Below, one piece after another: positions 22,261-34,427 of a DNA stretch of 64,000 nt. The position numbers were made by a program, and so were the translations under genes. The notes under the pieces were generated by a model. That model ran no database searches, was not told where the DNA came from, and worked only from the letters and a program-made list of their open reading frames with translations. Origin of the DNA: Chrysemys picta bellii (lineage: Eukaryota; Chordata; Testudines; Emydidae). The stretch's first letter is position 1, and the number at the start of each line of letters is the position of its first letter. The stretch is from the NCBI RefSeq assembly GCF_011386835.1, contig NW_027052931.1:1-64000 (forward strand), given 5' to 3'.

Positions 22261-23068
22261 AGCTCTAAAAAGGAGCAGTGGGGATTCCTGCCAGACCTGG
22301 ATGCTGTTTGCTGCATCATACATGCTAACCAGCTAGAAACTCTATGTGCACATGAGCCAACAGATCATGCTCTCTTGAGGATGGTATGCCTGGGCTGGTG
22401 TGTCACCCTCTTTTTCTCATACTGCTCTCTTATGCACTAAAGAGGTTGGCTGCTCTGCTCCTTGTGCTAAGGGGAGGGAAGAACAGAATCTGTTTCTCAA
22501 TACAAGCTGAATTCCACATTACTGTAATAGGGTCAAGTGACTGATTTGATAATACTATGAGTTAGGATATACTTTAATCCATAGGCCTGATTCTCCACTG
22601 CCTTCTTCCTTGTTTAGTATTTACTTCTATGTAAAGTGGGTGCAAAATGCTATCAAGAGAGAATGGTAGAGTTTGAGCCTCAATTTACATGGGTGTAAAT
22701 GACTACATCAGAAACAAGACAGGAGAGAACCAGGCCTCATGCTGTCATCTTATTTGCTGTGAGGTCACTGTAGGGCCCAGTATTGAACTAATAACTCAGT
22801 TTCTACTCAGGCAAACTGTCGGTAAGAAAGCAGTGGGAATTTTGCTTAAGTAAGGACTTCAGGATTGGGCCTGATAGTTTTTGTGAATGCCAGAAATGTA
22901 ACATCACAGTGGGTGATCTATTTAAACTGTTGCACATTAAAACATGAGTGGGTTCATGACATCACTTTTTTGCAATCTTGCTCTCTGTTGAGATTACTAC
23001 AAAAGGCTCTACTGCAGATTGGAAGTTAAAGTACAGGAAAAAATAAGTGCCCTCTAATTTCTCTAGAA

Positions 23069-23404
23069 CAGGGGTCGGCAACGTTCGGCACGCGGCTCGC
23101 CAGGGTAAGCACCCTGGCGGGCCGGGCCAGTTTTATTTACCTGCTGACGCGGCAGGTTCCGCCAATCGTAGCCCCCACTGGCCGCGGTTCGCCGTCCCGG
23201 GCCAATGGGGGCGTCGAGAAGCGGCGCGGGCAAGCGATGTGCTGGCCGCGGCTTCTCACCGCCCCCATTGGCCCGGGACGGCGAACCACGGCCAGTGGGG
23301 GCCGCGATAAGCCGAACCTGCCGCGTCAGCAGGTAAATAAAACTGGCCCGGCCCGCCAGGGTGCTTACCCTGGCGAGCCGCGGGCCGAATGTTGCCGACC
23401 CCTG
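23069..23404. mobile_element. GC-rich palindromic hAT foldback element (336 bp)
   Basis: Begins CAGGGGTCGGCAACGTTCGG and ends CGAATGTTGCCGACCCCTG. A perfect 8-bp target duplication CTCTAGAA lies at 23061-23068 and 23405-23412, the hAT signature. Almost the whole element is an inverted repeat: 'GCACCCTGGCGGGCCGGGCC' on the left mirrors 'GGCCCGGCCCGCCAGGGTGC' on the right, and the arms run nearly to the centre. It is very GC- and CpG-rich in an AT-rich setting. No transposase gene. Confidence 0.93.
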
Positions 23405-23699
23405 CTCTAGAAGGTAGTAATACAGTAGTGATTAAAGTAAAAGTATGTGTCTCAATGAGAATCTTTCTGAGTTGAAGTTAAGATGCATTTGGTCTGTTTT
23501 GAGGAATTAGTGGGTACTGTGGATGATTGTATCTGAAAACAAAAGGGAGGTGGTGATGAGGAGTATATGATTCCATTTGGGTATTGTGATGTTTGTTTGG
23601 TAATGTGAACTGAAGCTGTAAAGGAGGTTAATTATGCTAATGATGACTAATCAGAGGATTTCCTTGCCTTTAATTATTGGGTGGATAAAAAAAAAGTGC

Positions 23700-23850
23700 T
23701 CTGCCACTGACTTGCATGAGCTTGGTCAAATCGTTTAACCTCTCTCTGCCTCCATTTTCTCCATGGGGATAATAATATGTACCTAATTTACAGGGGTATT
23801 ATAAGGCTTACTGTTTGTGAAATAGGTTGTGATCCTCAAATAAAGGTACT
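23700..23850 (+). repeat. MIR-like ancient SINE fragment
   Basis: 'gccactgacttgcatgagct', 'tttaacctctctctgcctcc', 'ccatggggataataatatgt' follow the MIR order. Confidence 0.7.
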
Positions 23851-23963
23851 TCAAAGTATAGAGTGTCATTGTTTGATTGAAATATAGTATAGGTCAGGTT
23901 TTATATACTGAAAAACCTTGAAAGCTTATAATGTAACTATAATTCATTAAAGCCAGTTAAGTA

Positions 23964-24385
23964 TGAACATAAGAATGGCCATGCTGGGTCACAGAATCAT
24001 AGGGTTGGAAGGGACCTAAAGAGGTCTAGTCCAACCCCCTGCTCAAAGCAGGACCTAATCACCAATTAAATCATCCCAGCCAGGGCTTTGTCAAGCCTGA
24101 CCTTAAAAACCTCTAAGGAAGGAGATTCCACCACCTCCCTAGGTAACCCATTCCAGTGCTTCACCACTCTGCTAGTGAAATTTTTTTTCCTAATATCCAA
24201 TCTAAACCTCCCCCACTGCAACTTGAGACCGTTACTTGAGACCAAAGGTCCACGTAGCCCAGTATCCTGTCTTTTGACAGTGGCCTATGCCAGGTGCTCC
24301 AGAGGGAATGAACAGAACAGGTAACATCAAGTGATCCATCCCTTGTCGCCCATTCCCAGCTTCCGGCAAACAGAGGCTAGGGACC
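23964..24385 (-). repeat. Older CR1-type interspersed repeat split by a younger CR1
   Basis: The left part 'aacataagaatggccatgct' (from 23966) and the right part 'gagaccaaaggtccacgtag' (from 24238) are halves of one repeat ('...gctgggtcagaccaaaggtcc...'). The younger CR1 lies between them. The right half continues through 'cagtggcctatgccaggtgc' and 'cattcccagcttccggcaaa'. Confidence 0.6.
23989..24236 (-). mobile_element. CR1 3' fragment nested in an older repeat
   Basis: Begins 'acagaatcatagggttggaa' and continues through 'ctccctaggtaacccattcc' to 'cactgcaacttgagacc', nearly identical to 11089-11330. It interrupts the older repeat at 23964-24385. Confidence 0.93.
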
Positions 24386-24455
24386 TGTTTGCCAGAAGCT
24401 GGGAATGGGCGACAAATAATTGATCACTTGATGATTACTTGTTCTGTTCAGCCTA
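24386..24455 (+). repeat. Inverted partial copy forming a hairpin with 24315-24375
   Basis: 'tttgccagaagctgggaatg' and 'gatcacttgatgattacttg' are the reverse complement of the preceding 'cattcccagcttccggcaaa' and 'aggtaacatcaagtgatc', so the two stretches can pair over about 60 bp. Confidence 0.85.
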
Positions 24456-25488
24456 AATGAAAACCAAAGAATTCTACTTGGAAATTAATCTTACCTCAGA
24501 TTACTTACACTACCTTGAAGGGACATATTTTGGCTAAGGTGCTATCATGTCAACTCTTGTCCGTGGACATGAAAAAGATTCTACATAAGAACTGAAAACA
24601 ATCCACATAGTAAGAAAACAATTTCATATCTGTATTTATGGAACATTATACAATCCACTGATTGTTCAAATACACAGTTTGATTTATCAGAGCAGATATT
24701 TTTTTTCCCAAATTTGCAAACAAGACTCTTTTGCTCCTTATAAATTCCTATAATTCTTATGCACTGGGCAAAAGTGTGTTTGATTTGTAATATAAATAAT
24801 CTTATTACAAGTAAGTTTATCATTGTAAAAAAAACGTATCCAGCATCTAACATTGGATTAGGAAAAGAATGTTTTTATGAGCTAGTAGAGCTCTTATTTC
24901 TCACAAGCCAAGAGTTGTAAAAATATAATCGCAATTCCTTCTGGCTGAGATAAGAACTGTCAGTACCAGACAGGGTTTTACTTCACATGCAAGGTAGAGG
25001 CACAACGCTGTTTTGAAAACAACAGGACCAAAGTCAAGGATTTGTGCTTTTAAACATGACCGGCTAGTAATTTTGAATAAATCTAGCTATTTTAGGATGA
25101 TGTACTGGATACTCCAAATAATCAAGGCATATATGGTTAAATTTTAATCTTTGAAAATCTTGACAAACTCCAGTACACTTTTAGCACATGTGCCTAGTGG
25201 GAGATTTTACAAGTCTAATTAGTGGTACCACAGCCACCTATCCAAAATTGGAATCAACTTTTTATTCTTCTAGCTTTAATTAAGTGATGTATTCAGTAAA
25301 CTAGAATTTGATCTCAGATGCTGATCTTTAAAATCTGAGATCTGGAACATTAGGAGATGTTTTAAGATAAGCAGTAATATGTTGATGTTAAAACCTAGCC
25401 TATTATTCTTTTTCCTGTAAGATTTTTCTGTGGCCTGTTGGAGATACGGCTTTTGCTCTGTTCTGCTACCACTGCCTTCAAAAACCAC

Positions 25489-25506
25489 CACACACACACA
25501 CACACA
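25489..25506 (+). repeat. (CA)n microsatellite
   Basis: Nine CA dinucleotides in a row. Confidence 0.9.
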
Positions 25507-25551
25507 AACCCCACACACTTAAGAGCTAGGCTCTTTCTGGAGTCTTGTTAG

Positions 25552-25601
25552 CTAAAGAGCTAAGACCCAGGAGTAAGAATCCTTCACGATATCTTCAGAA
25601 G
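25552..25601 (+). other. Candidate host exon (50 bp)
   Basis: A pyrimidine-rich stretch ending in 'gtcttgttag' precedes, and a strong donor (AAG|GTAAGT) follows. One frame is open across it ('KELRPRSKNPSRYLQK'), entering after two bases and ending at a codon boundary. Nothing identifies the protein. Such short segments arise by chance often, so confidence is low. Confidence 0.2.
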
Positions 25602-26379
25602 GTAAGTAATTTTCTCTCATCTGCCCTTATGTCTGGAGGGCACAAAATATAAGAGCTTTTGAGATATCAAATAAGTTGCTTATTTGCATGCTGATCCCTG
25701 AAAACTAGCAAGAGATGGATCAAAGCCGCTTTGAAGAGAGTACACATTGGTCTCTCTAAAAAGAAATCCCACCTGCTATGAACAGCCAGAGTCTTTACAC
25801 TGAATTGGTTTTAGATTATTAGGACAATTTGTTCCAGGTCCAGAATACTTAAACACAGATAGAAACTGGCTGTCTTTCATTATGTACTGTACATGTCATT
25901 TTGGATCTACATTCATAACAGAGAATGAACATGCATTTTTGAATTTGTGACCAGACAATGTTACTGTTATGAGGTGGGCAAAACCTTTAGGGTCAAGTTA
26001 AAACCTCTCTGAGACTGATGGGTGTGAACTTACCCTTCAATTAACATAACTGTAAGGATAAATTAATCACAAGCCCCTACCTAAGATAAAAGGGTTGTGA
26101 ACCTGCCCAGGACTGAGGGAGTGGAGGTTTTTTGGGTTATTTTGCTGAGTACTATTTGTTTTTTCTGTGCGGGGTGGGGAAGAGAAAGGAGACGGAGAAC
26201 ACAGAGAAACTCAGAACAGACAGAGGCAAAAAAGCAAGAAAGACAAGCAGTAACCTGTGAGCACAGTGTGACCCTGGAAAAAGCTAGAGAAAGATTTTGG
26301 GTCTGGTGTTTGCTAAAGCTTGGCTCTGAGTAAACTTTTGGTGATGATTGGAACTTGGCAAACACTAGTTAGAAATCTT

Positions 26380-26610
26380 AGGAAAAGAAAGATCCAATTT
26401 GCAGGGCACATTTTAAGAGGTTTAATGGGTGGTGCATGTTTATGGGCACGGGAAGGGGAAAAGTTGATAGCAGAAAAACATGAGGTAGAAAAAGGATCTT
26501 GGATGGATGTTGTGGTATACTGAGTGGATCAAAAGGACTATTAATCCACAAAGAAATTAGCAGAGGATCATATAGAATGGGCTACCATGGTTGCAGACAT
26601 CCAGTAATGA
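26380..26610 (+). repeat. Possible LINE ORF C-terminal relic (RTE/L2-like)
   Basis: The frame 'RKRKIQFAGHILRGLMGGAC' followed by 'GSWMDVVVY' and, after stops, 'LAEDHIEWATMVADIQ' resembles the C-terminal tail common in several non-LTR retrotransposons ('...RxLxFxGHxxR...GRxxxxWxDxI...DRxxWR'). The frame is interrupted by stops. Confidence 0.4.
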
Positions 26611-26855
26611 AGATGCCATATAAGAAGTAGTTGGCTGAAGAGGCTTAGGGCTGTAAGCTAAGAAATTGCTCATTTATTTCTTGGTTCCGCCTGTGTTCAG
26701 AGAAGCAAGACTTTTTACATGCCTTGTAAATAAGCAAGATTGCATCAAAGAAAATATCAGACTCCATCAATTTCTGCTTCCCACTGGAACATCCCAGAGC
26801 CGGAACTTTGACCAGTTGCTTAGAAGAAAAAGGAGCAACAGTATTTGTTGAAGTA

Positions 26856-27005
26856 TCAGGGGGTAGCCGTATTAGTCTGTATCCACAAAAACAACAAGGA
26901 GTCCAAGGGCACCTTAAAGACAAACAGATTTATTTGGGCATAAGCTTTCATGGATTTAAAAAAAAAAAAAACCACCACTTCTTCAGCTGCATGGAGTGAA
27001 AAGTC
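26856..27005 (-). repeat. PLE terminal repeat, solo copy
   Basis: Plus strand 'aagtatcagggggtagccgt', 'aaacaacaaggagtcc', 'atttatttgggcataagctt' is the reverse complement of the PLE 3' end. An expanded A-run (about 26957-26969) replaces the stem II loop region of the hammerhead-like motif. Confidence 0.85.
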
Positions 27006-27129
27006 ACATTTCCTTTCACTCCTTATTTCCATAGAGATCTGACTAAAGGATTGGCGTTAATCCTCTGCTACACTTCTCATTCCTTTCTTGATTATATTGT
27101 TGCCTTACTATAGGCTGCATGCTGTCCCT

Positions 27130-28070
27130 TCTTCTCTGAGGGAGGCTACTCTTCCTCACGGTCACGTATCTGCAAAGGTGAGCTCAAAGGGGGTGAATTA
27201 GCTACATCTAGTGTTCCAGCCCTCCAGCCAGGCAGAACAGAACAGAACAGCAGCCAACAGTTAGTAGGCTCGACCTGCAAGCAGGACAGAGTGATTAAGT
27301 AGTCCCTGAGCCCCAGGCCCTCAGCCAGAGTGGGGCAGCCAAGCAATGAGTAGGCTCTGGCCTGGAAGCAGGGCAGAGCAGCCAGGCAGTCTATGAGCCC
27401 TAGTCCCAGTCAGGGCAGGGCACCAATAAAGTCTAGGGGCTCAGGTAACAGTTTCCTGAGGAACACAGCCCTCAAGAGAGGGGAGTACTGCCACCCCCCA
27501 AGGTAGGGTGGCAGGGGGATGCAGGCCCACCCAACTCCATCATATCCCAGCCCAGGGCCTTAACAGTGGCAGAGTGGCCCACCACTGGTCAGCAGAGATC
27601 CACCTGCAACACGCAGACCTTGTATCAGGTCAGCTCCCAATGAAACTGTTGCCTGATTTCCCAGGACTGCTTCCTACTCTCCCCCTCAGGTGTACTTGTG
27701 CCTGTCATCTCAGGGAACGCTGGCCAGGCGGCAGCTCCTCAGCATCTTGGCAGCCTGGGGAAATCTGGCCAGCCCTCAGGCAGCTGCCCCAGCAGCTCCT
27801 CAATGCCTTGGTCAGCCAGCTGTCCTGAGAGCTCTGGCCAGTCCTCAGAAGGCAGCTCCTCTGCAGGCTCTAACAACATGCAGGATGCTTCCATATCCTG
27901 TGGCAGCTCCACCACAACTGAGCTGCAGGCCCGCCTTTTGTACTTCCCCTTCCTGTCCCACCCTTCCATTTCCATCAGGATTGATGTGGCTCTCCTGGCT
28001 CAGCCCACCAGTGGGTGTGTTGTGGTCCCTCCTCCTCACTCTCTGAGGGAGGCCACGCCTCCTTGCTACA
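27130..28070 (-). repeat. Probable LTR-derived, GC-rich interspersed repeat
   Basis: The region is more GC-rich than its flanks, ends 'cctccttgctaca' (TGTAGCAAGG on the minus strand, an LTR-like start) and contains imperfect direct repeats ('cagccaacagttagtaggct' and 'cagccaagcaatgagtaggc'). ORFs of 106-140 codons here overlap on both strands and are Ser/Pro/Ala-rich, so they are not treated as genes. The left boundary is unknown. Confidence 0.35.
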
Positions 28071-28198
28071 CTTGCACTCTTTACCTCTACTTTTCACTCT
28101 GGCCCACTTTTTGTGTGTAGGCTCTGATATTTGCTGTTTTATGGTTTCTTTCCTGCTAGAATGGACTCAGACTAACCTTTGTGATATTTATCTAACAG

Positions 28199-28244
28199 CT
28201 GAAAACCAGAGTGTACTTCAAAATCTCAGTGTTGTTGGCAGATT
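28199..28244 (+). other. Candidate host exon (46 bp)
   Basis: Acceptor-like 'atttatctaacag' and donor GATT|GTAAGC bound one open frame 'ENQSVLQNLSVVGR'. Its phases do not match the candidate exons at 25552 and 34428 directly, so if real, further exons must lie between. Low confidence. Confidence 0.15.
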
Positions 28245-28703
28245 GTAAGCAAATAAGATGTTTGGGGCTGGCTCAATAACCTAGTGTGTAATCACTGTAA
28301 GGGTACATGAGAGAACCAGGTTTGATTGTCAGGGCTGGGCCAGATTGGGAGTGGAATGGAAGCAGGGCTCTCGACTGTGATGGGGAAAATGCGAGAAGAT
28401 GCTTAATACCAACCTCCCTCCCTTTCCTCAACTGATAGCATTGATGGTCTACGAAGGGAGTTCCTTCCAACTGAAACGTTCCTTCATTTCATTAGCTCAC
28501 ATTGGAGAATTTAGGATCTGAGGAGATCTCTGCTGACAGCCCAGTAAAGACTTGTTCTTCATGCAGTCTCCAGCTGTACTATGTGGTTTTGAGATGAGAC
28601 AAGTGTGCGGAAGACACCTGAAGAAAAAAAAAACATTTCTCCTACAGAAGCCTGAGAAATTGCACTTCTGTAGGTTATGTACATTTTCTGTGCACTGTAA
28701 TCT

Positions 28704-28800
28704 TTTTTATTTATATTCTAGTAGCACCTAAATGCCTTGATTGGATCCCCATTATGCTGGGAGCTCTACAAATGTATAGAAATACAGTAACTGCTCCAAA
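28704..28800 (-). repeat. L2-like LINE 3' tail
   Basis: 'tctagtagcacctaaatgcc' and 'ccccattatgctgggagctc' are the reverse complement of the amniote L2-type tail ('...cagcacctagcacaatgggg...'). Related to 33739-33860 and, inverted, 39033-39130. Confidence 0.55.
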
Positions 28801-28826
28801 TTACACCCCAATCCTCCAGAGACTTA

Positions 28827-29556
28827 GGGCATGGCTACACTTGCAGATGTAGAGCGCTTTGAGTTAAACCAGCCTTCGTAGAGCGCAGTAGAGAAAGCGC
28901 TGCAATATGTCCACACTGACAGCTGCAAGCGCACTGTCACATTAGCAGCTCTTGCAATGGCTACCAAGAGCAGTGCATTGTGGTAGCTATCCCAGCATGC
29001 AAGTGGCTGCAACGTGCTTTTCAAATGGGGTGGGGTGGAGTGTGACAGGGAGTGTGTTGTGTGTATGTGAGGGGAGAGTGAGTGGGTTTTGGGGGGGGGC
29101 TGAGAGCATGTCAGCATGCTGTCTTGTAAGTTCAGACAGCAACAGACCCCACCTCCCCCTCGCCTCTCTCTCACACACAGCATTCCACAGTAATGGTTGC
29201 TTTGTCTCGGAGCAGATAAGCATGCTGGCTGTCAGAAACGGAGCTTTCAAAGGGCATATCCGCATTCCTGCAGCAATTACAAAACAATGACAAGAGTGGC
29301 CACTTGACTTAAGGGGATTGTGGGATATTTCCGGAGGCTGATCAGAGCGCAGTAATGCAACACCTCGTTCACACTGATGCCCAGGCGTTTCAGCCAATGC
29401 GCACCAAGCGTTAATCTTCTTGCTGAGGTGGAGTACCAGGAGCGCTCTAGCCCTGGAGTCAGAGCGCTCTACGTGCCTTGCCGGTGTGGACGGGTAGTGA
29501 GCTAGGATGCCCGGGGTTGCTTTAATGCACTCTAACACGCAAGTGTAGCCAAGCCC
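28827..29556. mobile_element. Harbinger-type MITE, 730 bp, with intact target duplication
   Basis: Ends are GGGCATGGCTACACTTGCAG and, reverse complemented, GGGCTTGGCTACACTTGCGT. TTA flanks both ends (28824-28826 and 29557-29559), the classic Harbinger target. Repeated AGCGCT words appear inside near both ends. ORFs up to 183 codons inside it do not resemble a transposase. Confidence 0.9.
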
Positions 29557-32500
29557 TTACAGATGTGCTTAACTCTAAGCTTGTGAGTGGGCCCTTTGAA
29601 TTCTCACCTAAGCAGACAAGACAGATGAAGGTTGGGGGAAAGGGTTACAACATGCAAGAGGTCAGAGTGTCTAGCAAATGTCTTGTTAGATCTAGAGACT
29701 TTTTTCTTTGTTTGCTGCTGTTGTTTTTAGTGAGGATATGTTAGATAACAGGGAAGAATGTAGGGAGTGAAAGAGAGAGGGGAGAAGAGAAGGGAGGAAT
29801 TGCCAGCAGGAGACTGAACAGCAGCAGATTGGAACAGAGTTAAAAGTTCAAAACCAGATATCAAATCTGATGTTCTGGGGCTAAGAGCGTGAAGATAGAT
29901 AGGCTCCCACTGCAGCTGGTAATGGGTATTGGGATCAGTTCAGGAGGCTCGGGCATTTCATAGGTTACACTGGAATCAACCCTTAGCCAGGTGGGTGAGT
30001 GAAGCTTTAGGTGCTCTGCTCCCCACAGCTGCTCTAACGTAAGGCCCTAGATGCATTACAGTTCCTACTGCATATTAATATGTCTGTTTCGTCTTACTAG
30101 ATAGGGTAGTCCAAAATATTTGCAAAAATCTTGTTAATAATCATCTTAAGTTAGAGTAGCACACCCTTGCTTGTATTTGCCAAAAATGTACTAGACCATA
30201 TGTTTTTGTGAGGACTTTCATCTGTATGTTGTTCTGCTCTCTATTTTGGTACTGGTTCTTCTATTTAAACATAATGCTATGCTGGAATAATCACCAGTTC
30301 TGTAAAATATAAACATAAGAATGGACCTACTCATTCATAAATTCAGTAGTAATCTCTCTTTGCTTAGGTTTGTCATTTTGATTACCCTAGCTATTCAAAC
30401 ATTTCCTCATTTTGAGTGGGCTTCTTAATAGATGGTGCTGAAGTCCACTGTCACTTGCTGAAAAATGAGATCACATGATTAGAGATTGGTCAAACCCACA
30501 AGCTGAATTTCCCCAAGGTTGGATCCATCTCTTTAAATAACTTAGAAAATCTCAATTTTTTTGTCTTCTCTAATTTCAGATCCTGAGTAATGTTCCCTTG
30601 GTCTAGGTTCTATTAAATTAAGTTACCCGTTTTTCTGGTAAGACAGGAGTACCATGGATGCTACAACTGTTGCTCCACAGACTACAGTGAAGTATTTATG
30701 TTAACATGTTTGATTTTATTCCCCTAAAATCAGTACAGTAGATAGTTTAGATCATCCTGACAATTTCTTTATCACATATTTTTTCTCATGTTGAATAACT
30801 CTGTGGGTGCATCTGCACTAGTGAATACCACCAGAATGACATATTATGTTAAAAAATTAACATGAAATTCACCTTGTGCAGAGGGCCAGCACAGGACGTA
30901 TGGAGTACTTAAGTCCCACGTAAGCCCCCAAATTAAGGTTTGTGTGAGAGTGATGCATAGGTCTTGCACACATCCTCTGCACAGCAGTGAATTTCATCCT
31001 TAATAAATAAGGGAGTTTTGTTCTTTAAATTTCTTTTACACATTAAAATGCTTACAAAGAAAGCAGCCTGATAGTACTGCTGGCTGGTTGGTACCAGCAA
31101 GTTCTGTCTGAGTGGGGGCAAGGAAAAAACAGTTTACTTCTAAAAACTTGGCCCTGATATCTTACTGTGTGTTTTTTTCAAGGCATAGTTCAGATTATTT
31201 GGGGCTAAAGAAAGTGCCCCTTCTTATTTCCTACATAATTTAAAGCCCACCTAACAAGCCCTGGCAATATTAAACCAACTAGGTTGGAACCAGTTCTGCT
31301 GTAAGTGAAGACTGTCTAACCCCAAATAGTCTTGCATCTCAGATGGTATTCTGGCACTCTGTGAATCTCAACCCCTCCCTCTACTGCATCACTGGTGCAC
31401 CCATAAATTGGTCTCCAGTGTCAGTCTCCTTCTTTCTTTGCTAATGTTTGTCTCCTGAAGGATCTATCAAGGGATCCAGTGTTAACCACATTTTCAGTTT
31501 TCTTTCCAGCTCCCCGACATGATGTTTTGATTATAAAAATCTTGCTTCATTGGCATCACTTGCTGCATCTTGGATTATAATTGATGGGAGCTGTCCAGCA
31601 TCCTTTAGAATAACTGATACCTTTATTGTGATAGCTTCTGTTCTGCCGACTGGGAGGCAGCATATCATCCTGTTTTCTATAGGCCATAGATGTTTTGGGC
31701 TACAGTTCTCACTACGTAGTCACCAATTGGGATTATTAAATTTCTGGATCCTTTTAGGTGCTTGCTTTTGGTCAAAAGATTGCAGTACTGATTTTGAGAC
31801 AATACCTTCATCAGGTATTGGTGGTGACTGGTATGGAAGGCTCCATATCAACAAGTGTCCTCTTTCCCCTTTCTAGGAGTCAGTTCTGTTTTATGTCCAC
31901 TCATGCCCATATACAAAAGAGCAGATCTAAGAAATTAATCTGTTTTTCTACTAGTAAAAGCATTTTTTTCCTAAATGAAATTGTTGCAGAGAAGCCTTTC
32001 CATTTCAGCCACTACAGCTAGGTTGCCATGAAGAAGAATCATCCTCTCTCTTGGACAAGGGTGGGGAAGAGAGAGGGGGCTCCCTAACCCCCATCCCTAA
32101 CACTATCCATCATTTACCCTCTCTTCTACCCCAGTTGGCAACACTTGGGGCTGGCTGAAACAAAGACTAGTCTCGGACACCCCCTGGATGTTTGGCTTTA
32201 TTGGCTTAGTTTCTTAATCTCCTACCCCTCTTCCTGGGGTGTATTGTTTTGCTGACAGCCAGGATGGCTCTGGGAGTGGCACGTCCCACAGCTGTCGTCT
32301 CCTCCTCAGCTGGACTACCTTTGTTACCCTCGGTCTTTGGAAGAAGTAACCTTCTTCCAGTTCACCACCCTTTCCTCTGGAAAATTTCCCCTTTAAGCAC
32401 CTCTTCCTCCAAGCTGAACATGCCTTGCAGGTGTGCCTTGTTAGCACACTACAGGTCCAGAAGAGCTCATTAGCCTCCTCTAGCCCTGTGTGAGAGTGTA

Positions 32501-33738
32501 GCCCTTCACAAACACAAACAGAGTTCTTTAAAGGGTGTGGATTATGTCAGACCCCAAATTTACTTAGCCTTTAAAGCTAAACCTTCTTGCAACAAACTAA
32601 TTTTGTTTTGAAACTGATCCCTTTGGTTCTGAGGCATTTAAAAAAACCCACAATAACATGCTGCTCTTAGTGTAGTTAGTGCACAAAAATAGTGGAACGA
32701 AGCTGTGCTAACAACACACAGAGGTGAATTACAGATCACCTGGTTGGATGGAACTGTTTTAGAAGATATATTATGCTTATCAGTCTCTCAAAGCACAGTT
32801 TCCTCCTTGAATGACCTTTGAGAAACATATTCCTGAGGTTATTGAATTGTTCACAACAGCCTTAGTTCTCTGTATGTAGAATAAAAAGAGAAAAGCTTAA
32901 TTGCTGAAGAAGAAAGACTTTTGTTCTGTATATGTTGTTAATTTATGTTCAGGATATTTTTGAATTGGAAATGTGTCAGCTGGTTACTACTTATCTTGGT
33001 TTGCAATTACTGCTCTCAGGCTTAATCATCATGTTCATAGCTGGGAATGTTCCCTTCTTAAAACTAAAGGCCCAAATGGATGGGTAGCTAACCACAGTCT
33101 TCAGCATTTTAACCCATAGACTACCAGTGTTTTCAAGTGTACCAGCCATATTAATGATTAGGATGATGCACATGTCTGTGATGTCCAAAGGGGATTTCCC
33201 CCAATATTCAGTTTATAATGTGACTTACTGACTAATTCAAATACATTATACTCCACTTCTTGTCTATCCCTTTGTTTCCAAAGGGTCTAAGCTAAGATAG
33301 AAAACAAACTTTTTTTTTGCCACCCATTAATCTTGTTGAACAATCTCCCCTACTGATTGAGATCCTTTGTAGCTTACAAGGAAAGAAAAATTGAAAGAGG
33401 ATTTAATAGCTATGACTATGTATCTAATCTTATCTGTCTTTCATCTAAGCATGTATACCACAACCATCAACAGAGTATCTGAGTGCTAAACAACTATTGT
33501 CTTAAACAGTTTATGCTTGTACTTGCTAGGTGTAGAATTAGCATATACAAAGTACGGTGTATGTTCGTGTCTGCATATATAATACAGAGTACTTGTATGT
33601 GGCATCTTTGTTACCTACATTGCTGTTGGTCACCTATCTGTTCCAGGATGTAGATAAAAATAGGACCACTGCAGTTCTTATCCATTTTTTCCCTGATAAT
33701 TAATTAATAAACTTTTTCGTTGCTCATCACTGCACCCT
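29557..33738. other. Mostly unique sequence, no gene recognised
   Basis: About 4.2 kb without convincing coding sequence. A CT-rich block at 32040-32470 may be repeat-derived but its ends could not be set. Confidence 0.45.
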
Positions 33739-33860
33739 TTCTTTATTATTATTTGTTTTGCAGTAGCACCTACTGGCCCCATTCAGGACTGGAGCCTCAT
33801 TGTGCTAGGCATTATACAAACAAAGGAAGATGGAGGTCCCTACCCTAAAATGCTTACTAT
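33739..33860 (-). repeat. L2-like LINE 3' tail
   Basis: 'gcagtagcacctactggccc', 'cattgtgctaggcattatac' and 'ggtccctaccctaaaatgct' are the reverse complement of the L2-type tail. Confidence 0.6.
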
Positions 33861-34427
33861 CCCTTGGAAAAATCTTAACTTTGGATCACCCCACATGCCA
33901 TATACTAGCTGAGGTCTAAAACACCGCATTTACAGAAAAAATACCTTCTTATGCTTGATTTGCCAGATTCAGCTTTTGATCTTTCTTCAATCTGCTGCAA
34001 CCTAATAACTCAGCATTGTGTTTGCTTTCTTTATTGAAGCAGCATGATGGAGCACAGGCTTTTCTACAGGGATTTCAATTCTCTTTTCAAATCAATATAC
34101 TGTTGATGCTACTGTGGCTTCTCCATTTCACAGCTGTTTCACCTATTTTGCACCTATATTTATTCTACATTTACCACCATCCAAATATAATTGCCCTAAT
34201 TTAGCCCAGTACTTAAACTGTCTGGGTTTTTTTCTGTATTTTGTGCTGTTCCTGAACATTTATATTTTTGATCCTTTGCATCATCTGTACACTTAGAAAA
34301 TATTTTGCATCATACCATCTGAGTCACCTAGAGAATCTGTATCACCAGTATGTTACATGACAGCTTTTGCTTGTAGAAAAGACTACATTTAGGTTGCAAA
34401 ATGATTTCCATTGTTCCCTGTTTTCAG

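Larger units (their letters stand above)
24456..26379. other. Mostly unique AT-rich sequence
   Basis: No gene is certain. One splice-bounded open segment at 25552-25601 is listed separately. Confidence 0.45.

Noticed and set aside
27698..28120. 140-codon ORF rich in Ser, Pro and Ala
   Set aside because: Overlaps competing ORFs in other frames in a probable LTR-derived repeat; no motif.
28987..29538. 183-codon minus-strand ORF
   Set aside because: Entirely inside a Harbinger-type MITE with confirmed TTA duplication; no domain-like sequence.
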